Below are positions 1 through 8,293 of a DNA stretch of 64,000 nt, in pieces. Below the pieces are notes generated by a model. The model did no database searches. It was given only the letters and a program-made list of their open reading frames with translations, and had not been told where the DNA came from. The stretch comes from Pseudoflavonifractor sp. MSJ-37 (GTDB lineage Bacteria > Bacillota > Clostridia > Oscillospirales > Oscillospiraceae). A program made the translations under genes and the position numbers. Each line of letters begins with the position of its first letter. The stretch's first letter is position 1. Where the stretch lies: positions 310,001 through 374,000 of the forward strand of contig NZ_JAHLPP010000002.1 of NCBI RefSeq assembly GCF_018917965.1, written 5' to 3'.

Positions 1-11
1 GAGGGCTTGGC

Positions 12-1085
12 ATGAAAGAGAACTATCGTGGATATCTGGACGGGCTCCGCTTCACGGAAGAGGAGAAGCGGGCCATGACCGACCGCCTGATGGCGGCGGC
101 AGAGGAAGGGCAGGGCCGGAGGCGCTCCGTCCGTCCCCTCCGGCGGCTGATGCCGCTGGGCGCGGCGGCGGCCCTGGTGCTGACGCTGGGCGTGGGCGCC
201 GGCGCGGCCGGTGTCCTGAAGGCCCCGGCGGAGGTGTTCTCTGACCTGTTCGGCGGCCGCCCGGCCCAGACCGAGATCGTGGACCGGATCGGCCGTCCCA
301 TCGACGCCAGCGCCACGGCGGATGGGATCACGATCACCGCTGACGCGATCCTGGGGGACCGGCACAGCTATGCCATCGTGTACTCCATCGCCCGGGACGA
401 CGGGACGCCGCTGACGGAGGGGCTGGCCCCCGACGGGAACGGCCTGCTCCCGCTGATGTTCGAGAGCGGCTGGACCGATGTGGGCCGTGTGGACGGCAAG
501 ACCGGCTCCGCCTGGTTCTATGACGCCGACCCCACGGACGCCTCCATCCAGTATGTGGAGGTCTGCACGGTGGACGGCACCCTGAGGCAGGGCACCGCCC
601 GGGCCGACTTCCGGGGCCTGCGCACGGTCAGCGGCGGGGAGACACGGACGATCGCGCAGGGGGACTGGGGCCTGAAGTTCCAGTTCGCCTTCCGGGACAG
701 TACCGTGGAGCTCCCCGCCGGACAGAGCTTCCGGAAGGATGGCATGACCTATACGCTGGACCGGGTGGAGTTGTCTCCCCTGTCTTATCAGGTGAGCTAT
801 ACCGTGGACCGTGCGGCCGAGTTCTCCGACGCGCCTAGCGGGCGGATGCCGGAGGAGGACGGGAACGTGCTGGACCAGTTCCTGACCGGCGTGACTGTGA
901 CCCTGCGGAAGCGGGACGGGACCGAGCTGGACCTGACCAACAGCGGCGGCTCCATCGTGCCGAAGAAGGGCATGACGCAGTGCCGGAAGGGAGACGTGCT
1001 CCCTGAGATCGTCCCGCTGGACGAGGTGGAGAGCCTCACCATCGGAGGTGTGACCATCCCGGTGCCGGTGGATGTGGAGAAGTGA
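12..1085 (+). CDS. DUF4179-like single-pass membrane protein, possible anti-sigma factor
   Basis: A 357-residue protein with a cytoplasmic-looking, charged first 45 residues, one hydrophobic segment at about 46-68 (rich in Ala, Leu, Val and Gly) and a long extracytoplasmic region. The stretch after the membrane segment (around IGRPIDASATADGITITADA) resembles DUF4179 proteins, which in Clostridia usually sit directly downstream of an ECF-type sigma factor gene and act like anti-sigma factors. The upstream gene is cut off by the window edge, so that pairing cannot be checked. The start ATG at 12 has GAGGG just upstream. A strong hairpin terminator follows 15 bases after the stop. The family assignment is by resemblance; the anti-sigma role is inference. 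Confidence 0.6.
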   Translation: MKENYRGYLDGLRFTEEEKRAMTDRLMAAAEEGQGRRRSVRPLRRLMPLGAAAALVLTLGVGAGAAGVLKAPAEVFSDLFGGRPAQTEIVDRIGRPIDASATADGITITADAILGDRHSYAIVYSIARDDGTPLTEGLAPDGNGLLPLMFESGWTDVGRVDGKTGSAWFYDADPTDASIQYVEVCTVDGTLRQGTARADFRGLRTVSGGETRTIAQGDWGLKFQFAFRDSTVELPAGQSFRKDGMTYTLDRVELSPLSYQVSYTVDRAAEFSDAPSGRMPEEDGNVLDQFLTGVTVTLRKRDGTELDLTNSGGSIVPKKGMTQCRKGDVLPEIVPLDEVESLTIGGVTIPVPVDVEK

Positions 1086-1099
1086 GGTCAAAATGGGGA

Positions 1100-1137
1100 A
1101 AAACGCTCCCGGACCGCGATCGGTCCGGGAGCGTTTT
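1100..1137 (+). terminator. Intrinsic terminator after the DUF4179-like gene
   Basis: A 16-bp perfect stem (AAAACGCTCCCGGACC and its complement) with a 6-base loop, beginning with A4 and ending in T4. It lies 15 bases downstream of the stop codon and could work in both directions. Confidence 0.85.
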
Positions 1138-1213
1138 CCACCATTGCGGAGAGGAATGTGGACGATCTTCCGGGCCGAACGCGGCAGTCCCGGCGGCCCA
1201 ATCAAAAAAACAC

Positions 1214-1242
1214 TTGCAGATCGCACGATCATATGGTATATT
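1214..1242 (+). promoter_or_regulatory. Promoter of the alcohol/aldehyde dehydrogenase operon
   Basis: TTGCAG (1214-1219), a 17-base spacer and TATATT (1237-1242) form a good SigA-type promoter. The expected transcript start is near 1249, giving a leader of about 145 nt before the first gene. Nothing coding is seen in 1138-1393; this gap holds the promoter and the structured leader. Confidence 0.75.
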
Positions 1243-1284
1243 GTGCCTGTAAGTACTTGCAAAACAACGAAATACATCCTCGGA

Positions 1285-1380
1285 GAGGTACACGGCGTCC
1301 GCCCCAAACGCAGATGCCGTGCGGAGTTCGCAGCCGTCACACTGGTGTGTTCCACCGTGTGACGGCTGATCTTGTTTTTT
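1285..1380 (+). promoter_or_regulatory. Structured leader with a terminator hairpin directly before the ADH ribosome binding site
   Basis: The leader carries an imperfect hairpin at about 1291-1322 (CACGGC pairing with GCCGTG) and then a strong 12-bp stem (CAGCCGTCACAC, 1331-1342, with 1357-1368) followed by TTGTTTTTT. The T-run touches the AGGAGG of the next gene. This is the layout of a transcriptional attenuator. No known riboswitch class, T-box motif or ANTAR-type hexaloop was recognised, so the signal is unknown. Confidence 0.6.
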
Positions 1381-1393
1381 AGGAGGTCTAGCT

Positions 1394-2542
1394 ATGGTGA
1401 CGAAGTATCATATGCCGGTAGATGTGCGCTTTGGAGCGGGCTGTCTGAAGGAACTGGCAGACTTTTTGTCCGCCGGTGACCGGGTCCTGCTGGTGACGGA
1501 TCCCGGTCTGGAGGCAGTGGGCCTTGTGGACCGGGTGCGGGACGTCATTTCCCCCACCGGCGCGGAGTGCCGCCTCTATGACAAGGTAGAGCCCAACCCC
1601 ACCGCCGACATGGTGGAGGCGGCCATGGTGGAGATCCGGGACTATAAGCCCACCAAGGTGGTGGCCCTGGGCGGCGGCTCCTCCATGGACGTGGGCAAGG
1701 TCGTGGCGGCCCTGTGCACCAACGAGGGCCCCCTGGTGGACTACCAGTGGAACGGCAAGCCCTTTGCAAACGCTCCCCTGCCCCTCATCGCCATCCCCAC
1801 CACCGCGGGCACCGGCAGCGAGGTGACCATGTGCGCGGTCATCGTGGATCGCAACTGCAAAAAGGGCATCAATGGCCCGGCCATGTTCCCCAAGGCGGCC
1901 CTGGTGGACGCCGAGCTCATGGCGAGCCTGCCCCTCTACCTCACCGCCACCACCGGCATGGACGCCCTCTCCCACGCCATCGAGTCCTATGTGGGCCTGG
2001 GGGCCAATCCCATCACCGACGCCATGGCCCGGGAGGCCATCCGCCTCATCGGCGGCTCCCTGTGGGGCGCCTGCGCCAACGGGCAGGACCGGAAGGCCCG
2101 GCAGGACATGGCCCTGGGCAGCGTGCTGGCCGGTGTTGCCATGGATCAGGCCGGCCTGGGCCTGGTGCACACTGTGTCCAGCCCCCTGTGCACCTTCTTC
2201 CATATGGCCCACGGCGAGGCCAACGCGGTCCTGCTCAAGTACTGCATGCGCTATAACCTCATTGCCCGGCCCGAGCGCTACGCCGACATCGCCGGTCTTC
2301 TGGGGGTGGACACCGCCGGCATGAGCACCTGGCAGGCCGCCGAGGCCTCGGTGGCCGCGGTGGAGCGGCTGTTGGACGAGACCGGCGTGAAGGTCCCCCT
2401 GCTGTCCTTCGGCATGAAGGAGAGCGACGCCGAGCTGGTGGCCGACAACCTGCCCGGTTTTATGCTGTGCAACAACCCCAGAACCATGAACAAAAAGCAG
2501 TGCGTCCAGTTCTACCTGGACATCCTGGCCGACCAGAAGTAA
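1394..2542 (+). CDS. Iron-containing alcohol dehydrogenase
   Basis: A 382-residue group III (iron) alcohol dehydrogenase, the usual family length. The NAD-binding motif GGGSSMDVGK lies near residue 95. Metal ligands are visible as the Asp and His of GMDALSHAIESY, the His of GLVHT and the His of MAHGEANA. In FucO-type enzymes the VH-xx-MAH motif carries a further conserved His four residues on; here that position is Ser (VHTVSS), so catalysis may differ in detail. AGGAGG at 1381 supports the ATG at 1394. The next gene, an aldehyde dehydrogenase, starts 13 bases after the stop, so the pair probably interconverts an alcohol, its aldehyde and the acid. The substrate cannot be read from sequence. 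Confidence 0.9.
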   Translation: MVTKYHMPVDVRFGAGCLKELADFLSAGDRVLLVTDPGLEAVGLVDRVRDVISPTGAECRLYDKVEPNPTADMVEAAMVEIRDYKPTKVVALGGGSSMDVGKVVAALCTNEGPLVDYQWNGKPFANAPLPLIAIPTTAGTGSEVTMCAVIVDRNCKKGINGPAMFPKAALVDAELMASLPLYLTATTGMDALSHAIESYVGLGANPITDAMAREAIRLIGGSLWGACANGQDRKARQDMALGSVLAGVAMDQAGLGLVHTVSSPLCTFFHMAHGEANAVLLKYCMRYNLIARPERYADIAGLLGVDTAGMSTWQAAEASVAAVERLLDETGVKVPLLSFGMKESDAELVADNLPGFMLCNNPRTMNKKQCVQFYLDILADQK

Positions 2543-2555
2543 GGAGGAGAAGGCG

Positions 2556-4004
2556 ATGGAAGTCAAGCGTTACAGAAATCTCATCGACGGCGTCTGGCAG
2601 GACGCCTTGAGCGGAAAGACCGAGAAGATCTACTGTCCCTGCGACGGCGCCCTGGTGAGCGAGGTGCCCGCCTCCGGCGTGGAGGACGTGGAGCGGGCGG
2701 TGGCGGCCGCCCACCGGGCCTTCGACGAGGGCCGCTGGGCCTTCGATCCCCGGCTGCGCTCCCGGTGTCTGCTGGCTTGGGCCGCCGCGATGCGGGCCCA
2801 TCATGAGGAGCTGGCGGTCCGGCTGTCGCTGGAGACCGGCAAGCCCATTCGGGAGGCCCGGTTCGAACTCAACAGCTCCATCGGTTATGTGGAGTATTAT
2901 GCCGCCGCCGCCCGCACCCTCTACGGCACCAGCACGGCGGTGGAGCCCGGTCTGCTCTCCGTCCTGGCCCGGGAGCCTTCCGGCGTGGTGGCGGTGATCA
3001 CCCCCTGGAACTACCCCATCACGCTGCTCATGCGGGACATGGCTCCGGCGCTGGCCGCCGGCTGTACCTGTGTGCTCAAGCCCGCCACCCAGACCACCGG
3101 CTGTACGCTGGAGGTGCTGGAGCTGCTGGACGGCATCGCAGAGTTCCCCAAGGGCGTGGTGAACGCCGTGTCCGGCCGGGGCTCCGTCACCGGCGCGGCG
3201 CTGGCGGACCATCCGGATGTGGATATGATCTCCCTCACCGGCGGTCTGGAGACTGGCCGGACGATCATGCAGACCGCCGCCCGCACCATGAAGAAGGTCT
3301 CGCTGGAGCTGGGCGGCAAGTCTCCCAACATCATCTTCGCCGACGCGGACCTGGACAAGGCCCTGCCCTTCGCCCTGAAGGCCATCTTCATGAACGCAGG
3401 ACAGCTCTGCACTGTGGGCTCCCGGCTGGTGCTGGAGGAGTCTCTGGTGGACACGTTCCTGCCCAGGCTCAAGGCCGAGGTGGAGAAGCTCCGTCCGGGC
3501 TGGTGCCTGGACGAGGCCACGGATCTGGGCCCGGTCATCTCCCAGGAGCAGATGGATAAGATCCTGGGCTATATCGAGAGCGGCAGGCAGTGCTCCCGGC
3601 TGATCACCGGCGGCCATCGCCTGACGGAGGGCGGCCTGGACAAGGGCTTCTACATCGCCCCCACCATCCTGCTGGATCCGCCGATGGACGCGAAGGTGGT
3701 GCAGGAGGAGATCTTCGGGCCGGTGCTGGTGGTACAGACCTTCCGGACCCGGGAAGAGGCCCTGGCCATCGCCAACGGCACCACCTATGGGTTGGCCAGC
3801 GCGGTCTGGAGCCGGGACGTGGACAAGGCCATGTGGGTGGCCCGGCGCCTGCGGGCGGGTTCTGCCTGGGTCAACTGCTACAACAAGCTCCTGCCCGAGT
3901 GCGAGACCGGCGGCTACAAGCAGAGCGGCATGGACCGGGCCGGCGGCATCGAGGGGATGCTGAAGTACACGGAGGTCAAGCATCTTTGCATCGACTTCCA
4001 GTGA
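2556..4004 (+). CDS. NAD(P)-dependent aldehyde dehydrogenase (betaine-aldehyde-dehydrogenase-like)
   Basis: A 482-residue aldehyde dehydrogenase of ordinary length. Visible family features are the cofactor-binding TPWNYP segment, the general-base Glu in LELGGKSPN, the catalytic Cys in GQLCTVGSR and the EEIFGPV motif near the C terminus. It oxidises an aldehyde to an acid with NAD(P). It follows the iron alcohol dehydrogenase by 13 bases with GGAGG in the gap, so the two form one operon under the same attenuator-like leader. Which aldehyde is used is not evident; the betaine-aldehyde-like label reflects overall resemblance only. Confidence 0.9.
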   Translation: MEVKRYRNLIDGVWQDALSGKTEKIYCPCDGALVSEVPASGVEDVERAVAAAHRAFDEGRWAFDPRLRSRCLLAWAAAMRAHHEELAVRLSLETGKPIREARFELNSSIGYVEYYAAAARTLYGTSTAVEPGLLSVLAREPSGVVAVITPWNYPITLLMRDMAPALAAGCTCVLKPATQTTGCTLEVLELLDGIAEFPKGVVNAVSGRGSVTGAALADHPDVDMISLTGGLETGRTIMQTAARTMKKVSLELGGKSPNIIFADADLDKALPFALKAIFMNAGQLCTVGSRLVLEESLVDTFLPRLKAEVEKLRPGWCLDEATDLGPVISQEQMDKILGYIESGRQCSRLITGGHRLTEGGLDKGFYIAPTILLDPPMDAKVVQEEIFGPVLVVQTFRTREEALAIANGTTYGLASAVWSRDVDKAMWVARRLRAGSAWVNCYNKLLPECETGGYKQSGMDRAGGIEGMLKYTEVKHLCIDFQ

Positions 4005-4028
4005 CCGGCCGGAACGGATAGAAAGGAA

Positions 4029-4064
4029 GCGCCCGGCGCTCTGGGATCCCAGAGCGCCGGGCGC
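4029..4064. terminator. Shared terminator between convergent ALDH and glyQS genes
   Basis: A perfect 36-base palindrome (GCGCCCGGCGCTCTGGGA and its complement) between two genes that end towards each other. The minus-strand side runs into TTCCTTTCT. It probably serves both units, with a weak T-tract on each side. Confidence 0.6.
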
Positions 4065-4083
4065 AAGTCGTTCAAGAGGGGAC

Positions 4084-5520
4084 TTAGAACGCCATCTTGG
4101 CGGTCAGATAGTCCTTCAGCTCGCGGATGGGCATCCGGACCTGCTCCATGGTGTCGCGGTCACGGACGGTGACGCAGTCATCGGCGGGGGTGTTCTCGTC
4201 GCCCACGGTCTCGAAGTCCACGGTGACGCAGAAGGGGGTGCCGATCTCGTCCTGACGGCGGTAGCGCTTGCCGATGGAGCCGGCCTCGTCATAGTCCACC
4301 ATGAAGTCCTTGGCCAGCATGTCCCGGATCTCCAGGGCCTTGTCGCCCAGCTTCTTGGACAGGGGAAGGACGGCGCACTTGAAGGGGGCCAGGGCGGGGT
4401 GGAAGTGCATGACCACGCGGACGTCGTCCTTGCCGTTCTTGTCCTGGCCCACGACCTCCTCGTCGTAGGCGTCGCACAGGACGGCCAGCACGCTGCGCTC
4501 CACGCCCAGAGAGGGCTCGATGACATAGGGGATATACTCCACCATGTCCTTGCCCTCGCCCTCGCGGTAGACCAGCTTCTCGCCGCTCACCTTGGAGTGC
4601 TGAGTCAGGTCGTAGTCGGTGCGGTCGGCCACGCCCCACAGCTCGCCCCAGCCGAAGGGGAACAGGAACTCGAAGTCGGTGGTGGCCTTGGAGTAGAACA
4701 CCAGCTCGTCGGGGTCGTGGTCCCGCAGGCGCAGGTTCTCTTCCTTCAGGCCGATGGACAGGAGCCAGTCGTGGCAGAAGGAGCGCCAATACTGGAACCA
4801 CTCCAGATCGGTGCCGGGCTTGCAGAAGAACTCCAGCTCCATCTGCTCGAACTCCCGGACCCGGAAGATGAAGTTGCCCGGGGTGATCTCGTTGCGGAAG
4901 GACTTGCCGATCTGGCCGATGCCGAAGGGCAGCTTCTTCCGGGTGGTGCGCTGGACGTTGTTGAAGTTCACGAAGATGCCCTGCGCGGTCTCGGGGCGCA
5001 GGTACACGGTGTTCTTGCTGTCCTCGGTGACGCCCTGGAAGGTCTTGAACATCAGGTTGAACTGGCGGATATCGGTGAAGTCATGCTTGCCGCAGGTGGG
5101 GCAGGGGATCTGATGCGTCTCGATGAAGTCTTTCATCTCCTGCTGGGTGAAGGCGTCGATGGGCTTGGGCAGCTCGAAGGCGTTGGCGGCGCACCAATCC
5201 TCGATGACCTTGTCGGCGCGGAAGCGCTCATGGCACTCGCGGCAGTCCATCAGAGGATCGGAGAAGCCGCCCAGATGGCCGCTGGCCTGCCAGACCTGGG
5301 GGTTCATGAGGATGGCGGCGTCCAGGCCCACGTTGTAGGGGTTCTCCTGCACGAACTTCTTCCACCAGGCGTTCTTGATGTTCTTCTTCAGCTCAGCGCC
5401 CAGAGGGCCGTAGTCCCAGGTGTTGGCCAGACCGCCGTAGATCTCGCTGCCGGGGAAGACGAAGCCGCGGCCTTTGCAGAGGGCGACGATCTTATCCATG
5501 GTCTTTTCGGTGTTCTTCAT
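4084..5520 (-). CDS. glyQS: Glycine--tRNA ligase, dimeric class II type
   Basis: A 478-residue glycyl-tRNA synthetase of the single-chain homodimer type. It starts with the typical [21 protein letters not shown] segment and carries class II motif 2 ([22 protein letters not shown]) around residue 205 and motif 3 ([18 protein letters not shown]) around residue 335. It charges tRNA-Gly in the cytoplasm. A CxxC pair near residue 90 and a second near 145 look like a zinc site in the insertion. The ATG is preceded by GAAAGGAGC. The gene stands alone behind a T-box leader with a matching glycine specifier, so uncharged tRNA-Gly should switch it on. Confidence 0.95.
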   Translation of the reverse strand: MKNTEKTMDKIVALCKGRGFVFPGSEIYGGLANTWDYGPLGAELKKNIKNAWWKKFVQENPYNVGLDAAILMNPQVWQASGHLGGFSDPLMDCRECHERFRADKVIEDWCAANAFELPKPIDAFTQQEMKDFIETHQIPCPTCGKHDFTDIRQFNLMFKTFQGVTEDSKNTVYLRPETAQGIFVNFNNVQRTTRKKLPFGIGQIGKSFRNEITPGNFIFRVREFEQMELEFFCKPGTDLEWFQYWRSFCHDWLLSIGLKEENLRLRDHDPDELVFYSKATTDFEFLFPFGWGELWGVADRTDYDLTQHSKVSGEKLVYREGEGKDMVEYIPYVIEPSLGVERSVLAVLCDAYDEEVVGQDKNGKDDVRVVMHFHPALAPFKCAVLPLSKKLGDKALEIRDMLAKDFMVDYDEAGSIGKRYRRQDEIGTPFCVTVDFETVGDENTPADDCVTVRDRDTMEQVRMPIRELKDYLTAKMAF

Positions 5521-5552
5521 AGGGATGCTCCTTTCTCGTCACGCAGGCGGGG

Positions 5553-5797
5553 ACGAAAAAAACGCCCCGGACCGGTCCTGGTCCAGGGCGGAGATGCTCC
5601 GTGTTCCCACCTGAATTCGAAGCGTGTGACACGCTTCGCGCTCGTACCTGATAACGGCAGGGGACCGGCGGCCCATTTCCTGGCCGCAGCTCCCGGGCGC
5701 CCTTCCGCACAGTCCATCGGGAGCCTTGCACCAGACGGCTCCTCTCTTGGTCCGGGACCATGCGTACTCCTCCCGGTCGATGCTTTTGATCGATGTC
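5553..5797 (-). promoter_or_regulatory. T-box riboswitch controlling glyQS
   Basis: Read on the minus strand, this leader has the T-box landmarks in order: AGTA of the specifier loop, AGAGAG and GGTGCAAGGC of the distal stem I, GAAG followed by GGC (a glycine codon, about 5701-5699), a perfect 10-bp stem III (5618-5638), the T-box-like AGGTGGGAACACGG (around 5600-5613), and a terminator of the pattern CGCCC-GGACC-loop-GGTCC-GGGCG plus T7 (5590-5556). The glycine specifier agrees with the gene it controls. The tRNA-end pairing bulge reads TGGG rather than the usual TGGA; it can pair with the UCCA end of tRNA-Gly through a G-U wobble. Confidence 0.85.
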
Positions 5798-5803
5798 GGG
5801 GTC

Positions 5804-5832
5804 ATTCTATCATCTTTTTGGGCGGGCGTCAA
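5804..5832 (-). promoter_or_regulatory. Promoter of glyQS
   Basis: On the minus strand TTGACG, a 17-base spacer and TAGAAT give a near-consensus SigA promoter. The predicted start at about 5797 gives the T-box leader a length of about 277 nt. Confidence 0.8.
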
Positions 5833-5854
5833 GAGTTGTGACGAGGGCGTTTTT

Positions 5855-5906
5855 GTCCGCCAACGGCTGCGCAAGCGGGGACACATCCCTCGCCCCGTGG
5901 GCGGAC
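5855..5906. repeat. Copy A of a dispersed palindromic repeat (GTCCGCC...GGGCGGAC)
   Basis: A 52-base unit bounded by GTCCGCC and GGGCGGAC and containing CAACGGCTGCGCAAGCG then GGACACA. Its reverse complement aligns almost base for base with the ends of the large fold-back element at 34356 and 35053, and partly with 46264-46287. It lies in the non-coding gap between glyQS and gpr. Confidence 0.7.
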
Positions 5907-5912
5907 CAAACA

Positions 5913-6818
5913 TCACCCATCCACCAGCATCTCCACATCCCGCAGAGACAGCCCCGGCTGGAGGGCCAGGGTGATGGCGCAGCCCAGGACCCGGGACAGG
6001 TCCGCCGTCTGGCGGTCGGTCTCCCGAGGGGCGACGATCACCCCGGCCGCCGCGCCCCGGAGCGCTTCCGGGTCCAGATCCTCCCGGCCGGCTTGGGCCA
6101 GCACGTCGGCGCAGAGGGTGGCGGCCTCCACCACGGTGGGGGCTCCCACGGCGATCACCGGCACCCCCAGGGTGCCCCGGTCCAGCGGGGCCCGGTGGTT
6201 GCCGACCCCGGAGCCGGGTGCGATGCCCGTATCGGAGAGCTGGACCGTCCGGCCCAGCCGCTCCAGGCTCCGGGAGACCAGCGCGTCCACCGCGATCACC
6301 AGAGCGGGCTGGATCCGCTCCGCCGCCGCCCGGATCAGCTCGCCGCTCTCCAGACCGGTGGTGCCCATGGGGCCCGCCGCCAGAGCCGCCACGGGCCGGA
6401 AGGAGGCAAAGAGCGGATCGTCCGTCAGATGGCGGGTCACCAGGGTCAGGTCCGCCGTCCGGGGGCCCACCGCGTCAGGCGTGATGGCCCGGTTGCCCAG
6501 CCCCGCCACCAGTACCGGGGCGGAGGGAGGAAGGTCCCCCATCAGTCCCCGCAGCTCATCGGCCACCGCCTCCACCGAGCGGGCGAAGGAATCCTCCTCC
6601 CGCCGGGAGAGGGCGGACAGGTCTACCGTCACATAGTGGCCCTCCGGCTTGCCCAGAGCCTCGGCCCCCCGACGGTCCAGGATGTCCACCCGGGTGATGG
6701 GACAGCCCGCCCGCTCCTCCTCCCGGCACCGGACGCCGGGGAGGGCGGAGGTATCCTCCGCGCGCTCCCGCCAGAGGGCATGGGCCTCCAGGGCCAGATC
6801 GGTCCGCCGCTGGATCAT
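5913..6818 (-). CDS. gpr: GPR endopeptidase (germination protease)
   Basis: A spore protease that degrades small acid-soluble DNA-binding proteins during germination. Typical GPR stretches are the RTDLALEA propeptide region at the start, GLGNRAITPDAVGPRT near residue 110 and GPMGTTGLESGELI near residue 155, the latter holding residues of the atypical aspartate active site. At about 301 residues it is slightly shorter than Bacillus GPR. An upstream in-frame ATG at 6833 exists, but GGGGGA sits 5 bases before the ATG at 6818, so that start is preferred. A SigF/SigG promoter could not be identified with confidence. The gene marks the organism as a spore former. Confidence 0.93.
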   Translation of the reverse strand: MIQRRTDLALEAHALWRERAEDTSALPGVRCREEERAGCPITRVDILDRRGAEALGKPEGHYVTVDLSALSRREEDSFARSVEAVADELRGLMGDLPPSAPVLVAGLGNRAITPDAVGPRTADLTLVTRHLTDDPLFASFRPVAALAAGPMGTTGLESGELIRAAAERIQPALVIAVDALVSRSLERLGRTVQLSDTGIAPGSGVGNHRAPLDRGTLGVPVIAVGAPTVVEAATLCADVLAQAGREDLDPEALRGAAAGVIVAPRETDRQTADLSRVLGCAITLALQPGLSLRDVEMLVDG

Positions 6819-6920
6819 ATCGTGTCCCCCCATATCTGGTGTTTTGGATCCCTACGGTACCCAATTTCCATGGATGATCGTCCGCAGGTGAAAAAATCCG
6901 AAAAAAATCTCATTTAATAG

Positions 6921-6949
6921 TTGCATTTTGCCCCGACTCCTGCTAAAAT
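6921..6949 (+). promoter_or_regulatory. Promoter of rpsT
   Basis: TTGCAT (6921-6926), 17 bases, TAAAAT (6944-6949). The expected start is about 45 bases before the ribosome binding site. Confidence 0.75.
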
Positions 6950-7001
6950 ATAAATCTGCACAGGCTATCTGTGCGAATCGTCATCGGAGGAGGTGTTTGG
7001 T

Positions 7002-7265
7002 TTGCCGAATATCAAGTCTGCTAAGAAGCGTGTCCTGGTGAACAAGACCAAGGCTGCGCAGAACAAGACCGCTCGATCCGCGCTGAAGACCGACATCAAG
7101 AAGTTTGAGGCCGCGGTGGCCGAAGGCAACCGCAGCGAGGCCGATAGCGCTTACAAGGTGGCTGTCAAGGCCGTGGACAAGGCTGTGCTTCGTGGGCTGC
7201 TGCACAAGAACAACGGCTCCCGCAAGAAGAGCGCCATGACCATCAAGCTGAACAAGCTGGCCTGA
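7002..7265 (+). CDS. rpsT: Small ribosomal subunit protein bS20
   Basis: An 87-residue basic protein starting MPNIKSAKKRVLVNKT, the standard S20 N terminus, followed by the helical RSALKTDIKKFE and KAVLRGLLHKNNGSRKKS regions. It binds 16S rRNA early in 30S assembly. An in-frame GTG at 6993 is buried in the GGAGGAGGT ribosome binding site (6986-6994), so the TTG at 7002, 7 bases downstream of it, is the likely start. In many Firmicutes rpsT neighbours gpr, as it does here on the other strand. Confidence 0.95.
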   Translation: MPNIKSAKKRVLVNKTKAAQNKTARSALKTDIKKFEAAVAEGNRSEADSAYKVAVKAVDKAVLRGLLHKNNGSRKKSAMTIKLNKLA

Positions 7266-7281
7266 GCCGCGAATGTGGTCT

Positions 7282-7357
7282 AAAAGAGGGACTGTTGTAC
7301 AATAAGGTCTTTCCGTTTCGAGAAGATCTTATTATGCAACAGTCCCTTTTTCTTTTT
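7282..7357 (+). terminator. Long hairpin terminator of rpsT
   Basis: Outer stem GAGGGACTGTTG with CAACAGTCCC, inner stem AATAAG/CTTATT, then TTTTTCTTTTTTT. The hairpin lies 20 bases after the rpsT stop, and the next gene starts shortly after it. Confidence 0.85.
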
Positions 7358-7395
7358 TTGCTCTCCAAGGGAGAGGGGAAGGAGCGTATCGTACC

Positions 7396-8250
7396 GTGCG
7401 AGAGATCCTGCGCTGGAGTCCGGTCCGGTTCCTCACGGAGCTCGTGGAGCTCTATTTCGCCAAGCGGGTGTCCCGCTCGGCGGCGGAGCTGGCCTATTTC
7501 CTGATCCTGACGTTTTTCCCCATCGTGATCTGCATCAACGCCTTCATCGGCCTGCTGGACCTGGACCCAGGTCGGGTCCTGGACGCGGCGGGGGGCCTCC
7601 TGCCCCAGGAGAGCCTGGGAGTGCTGGCGGACTACATCTCCTATGTCAGCGGCGGCTGGAGCCGGCAGATGCTGATCGGCGGACTGGTGACCACCCTCTT
7701 CGCCTCCTCGGCGGCCTTCCGGGCCCTGATGGACATCATGGGGGACATCTATGGCCGAACGAGCTATCAGGGCGTGTGGCAGGTGCTGGCCAGCGTGGTG
7801 TGTTCCCTGCTCCTGCTGGCCACGATCTATCTGTCCATCGTGGTCCTGCTGACGGGGGAGTGGCTGTTCCGGCTGGCGGCCCGGCTCCTGCCTCTGCCGG
7901 AGGTGGACCTTCCCTGGGCGTGGCAGTGGGTCCGGTTCCTGGTACTGTTCTGTCTGGTGATGGGGTTCGTCCTGCTGGTCTACCGGATCTCGGCCCCCAG
8001 AGGGGAGCCCAGGCCTCCGGTGTTCACCGGCGCGGTGCTGGCCTCCGGGGTGCTGGTGGGGGCCTCGGCCGTGTTCTCCTGGTTCATCGGGATGTCCTCC
8101 CGGTATTCGCTGGTCTACGGCTCGCTGGCTTCGGTGATCATCCTGCTGGTGTGGCTGTATCTCTGCGGGAACATCCTCATTTTGGGGAACGTGTTCAACT
8201 ATATCTGGTACGCCCATCGGAAGCGGGGCCGGGAAGGTCCGGTCGGATGA
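7396..8250 (+). CDS. YihY/BrkB-family integral membrane protein
   Basis: A 284-residue protein with about six membrane segments (near residues 37-57, 90-113, 131-157, 178-198, 215-240 and 245-270). The FAKRVSRSAAELAYFLILTFFPIVI start and GSLASVIILLVWLYLCGNILILGNVFN near the end are typical of the YihY (BrkB) family. The molecular function of this family is not settled; the older ribonuclease BN label was an error. GTG at 7396 is preceded by AAGGAG. A strong terminator follows directly, so this is a single-gene unit. Confidence 0.85.
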   Translation: MREILRWSPVRFLTELVELYFAKRVSRSAAELAYFLILTFFPIVICINAFIGLLDLDPGRVLDAAGGLLPQESLGVLADYISYVSGGWSRQMLIGGLVTTLFASSAAFRALMDIMGDIYGRTSYQGVWQVLASVVCSLLLLATIYLSIVVLLTGEWLFRLAARLLPLPEVDLPWAWQWVRFLVLFCLVMGFVLLVYRISAPRGEPRPPVFTGAVLASGVLVGASAVFSWFIGMSSRYSLVYGSLASVIILLVWLYLCGNILILGNVFNYIWYAHRKRGREGPVG

Positions 8251-8251
8251 T

Positions 8252-8292
8252 GAAAACGCTCCGCAGTCCATCCGGACTGCGGAGCGTTTCGT
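8252..8292. terminator. Bidirectional terminator between the YihY-type gene and the 8294 gene
   Basis: AAAACGCTCCGCAGTCC, a short loop, then GGACTGCGGAGCGTTT. It sits between converging genes, with A/T-rich flanks on both sides. Confidence 0.8.
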
Positions 8293-8293
8293 T

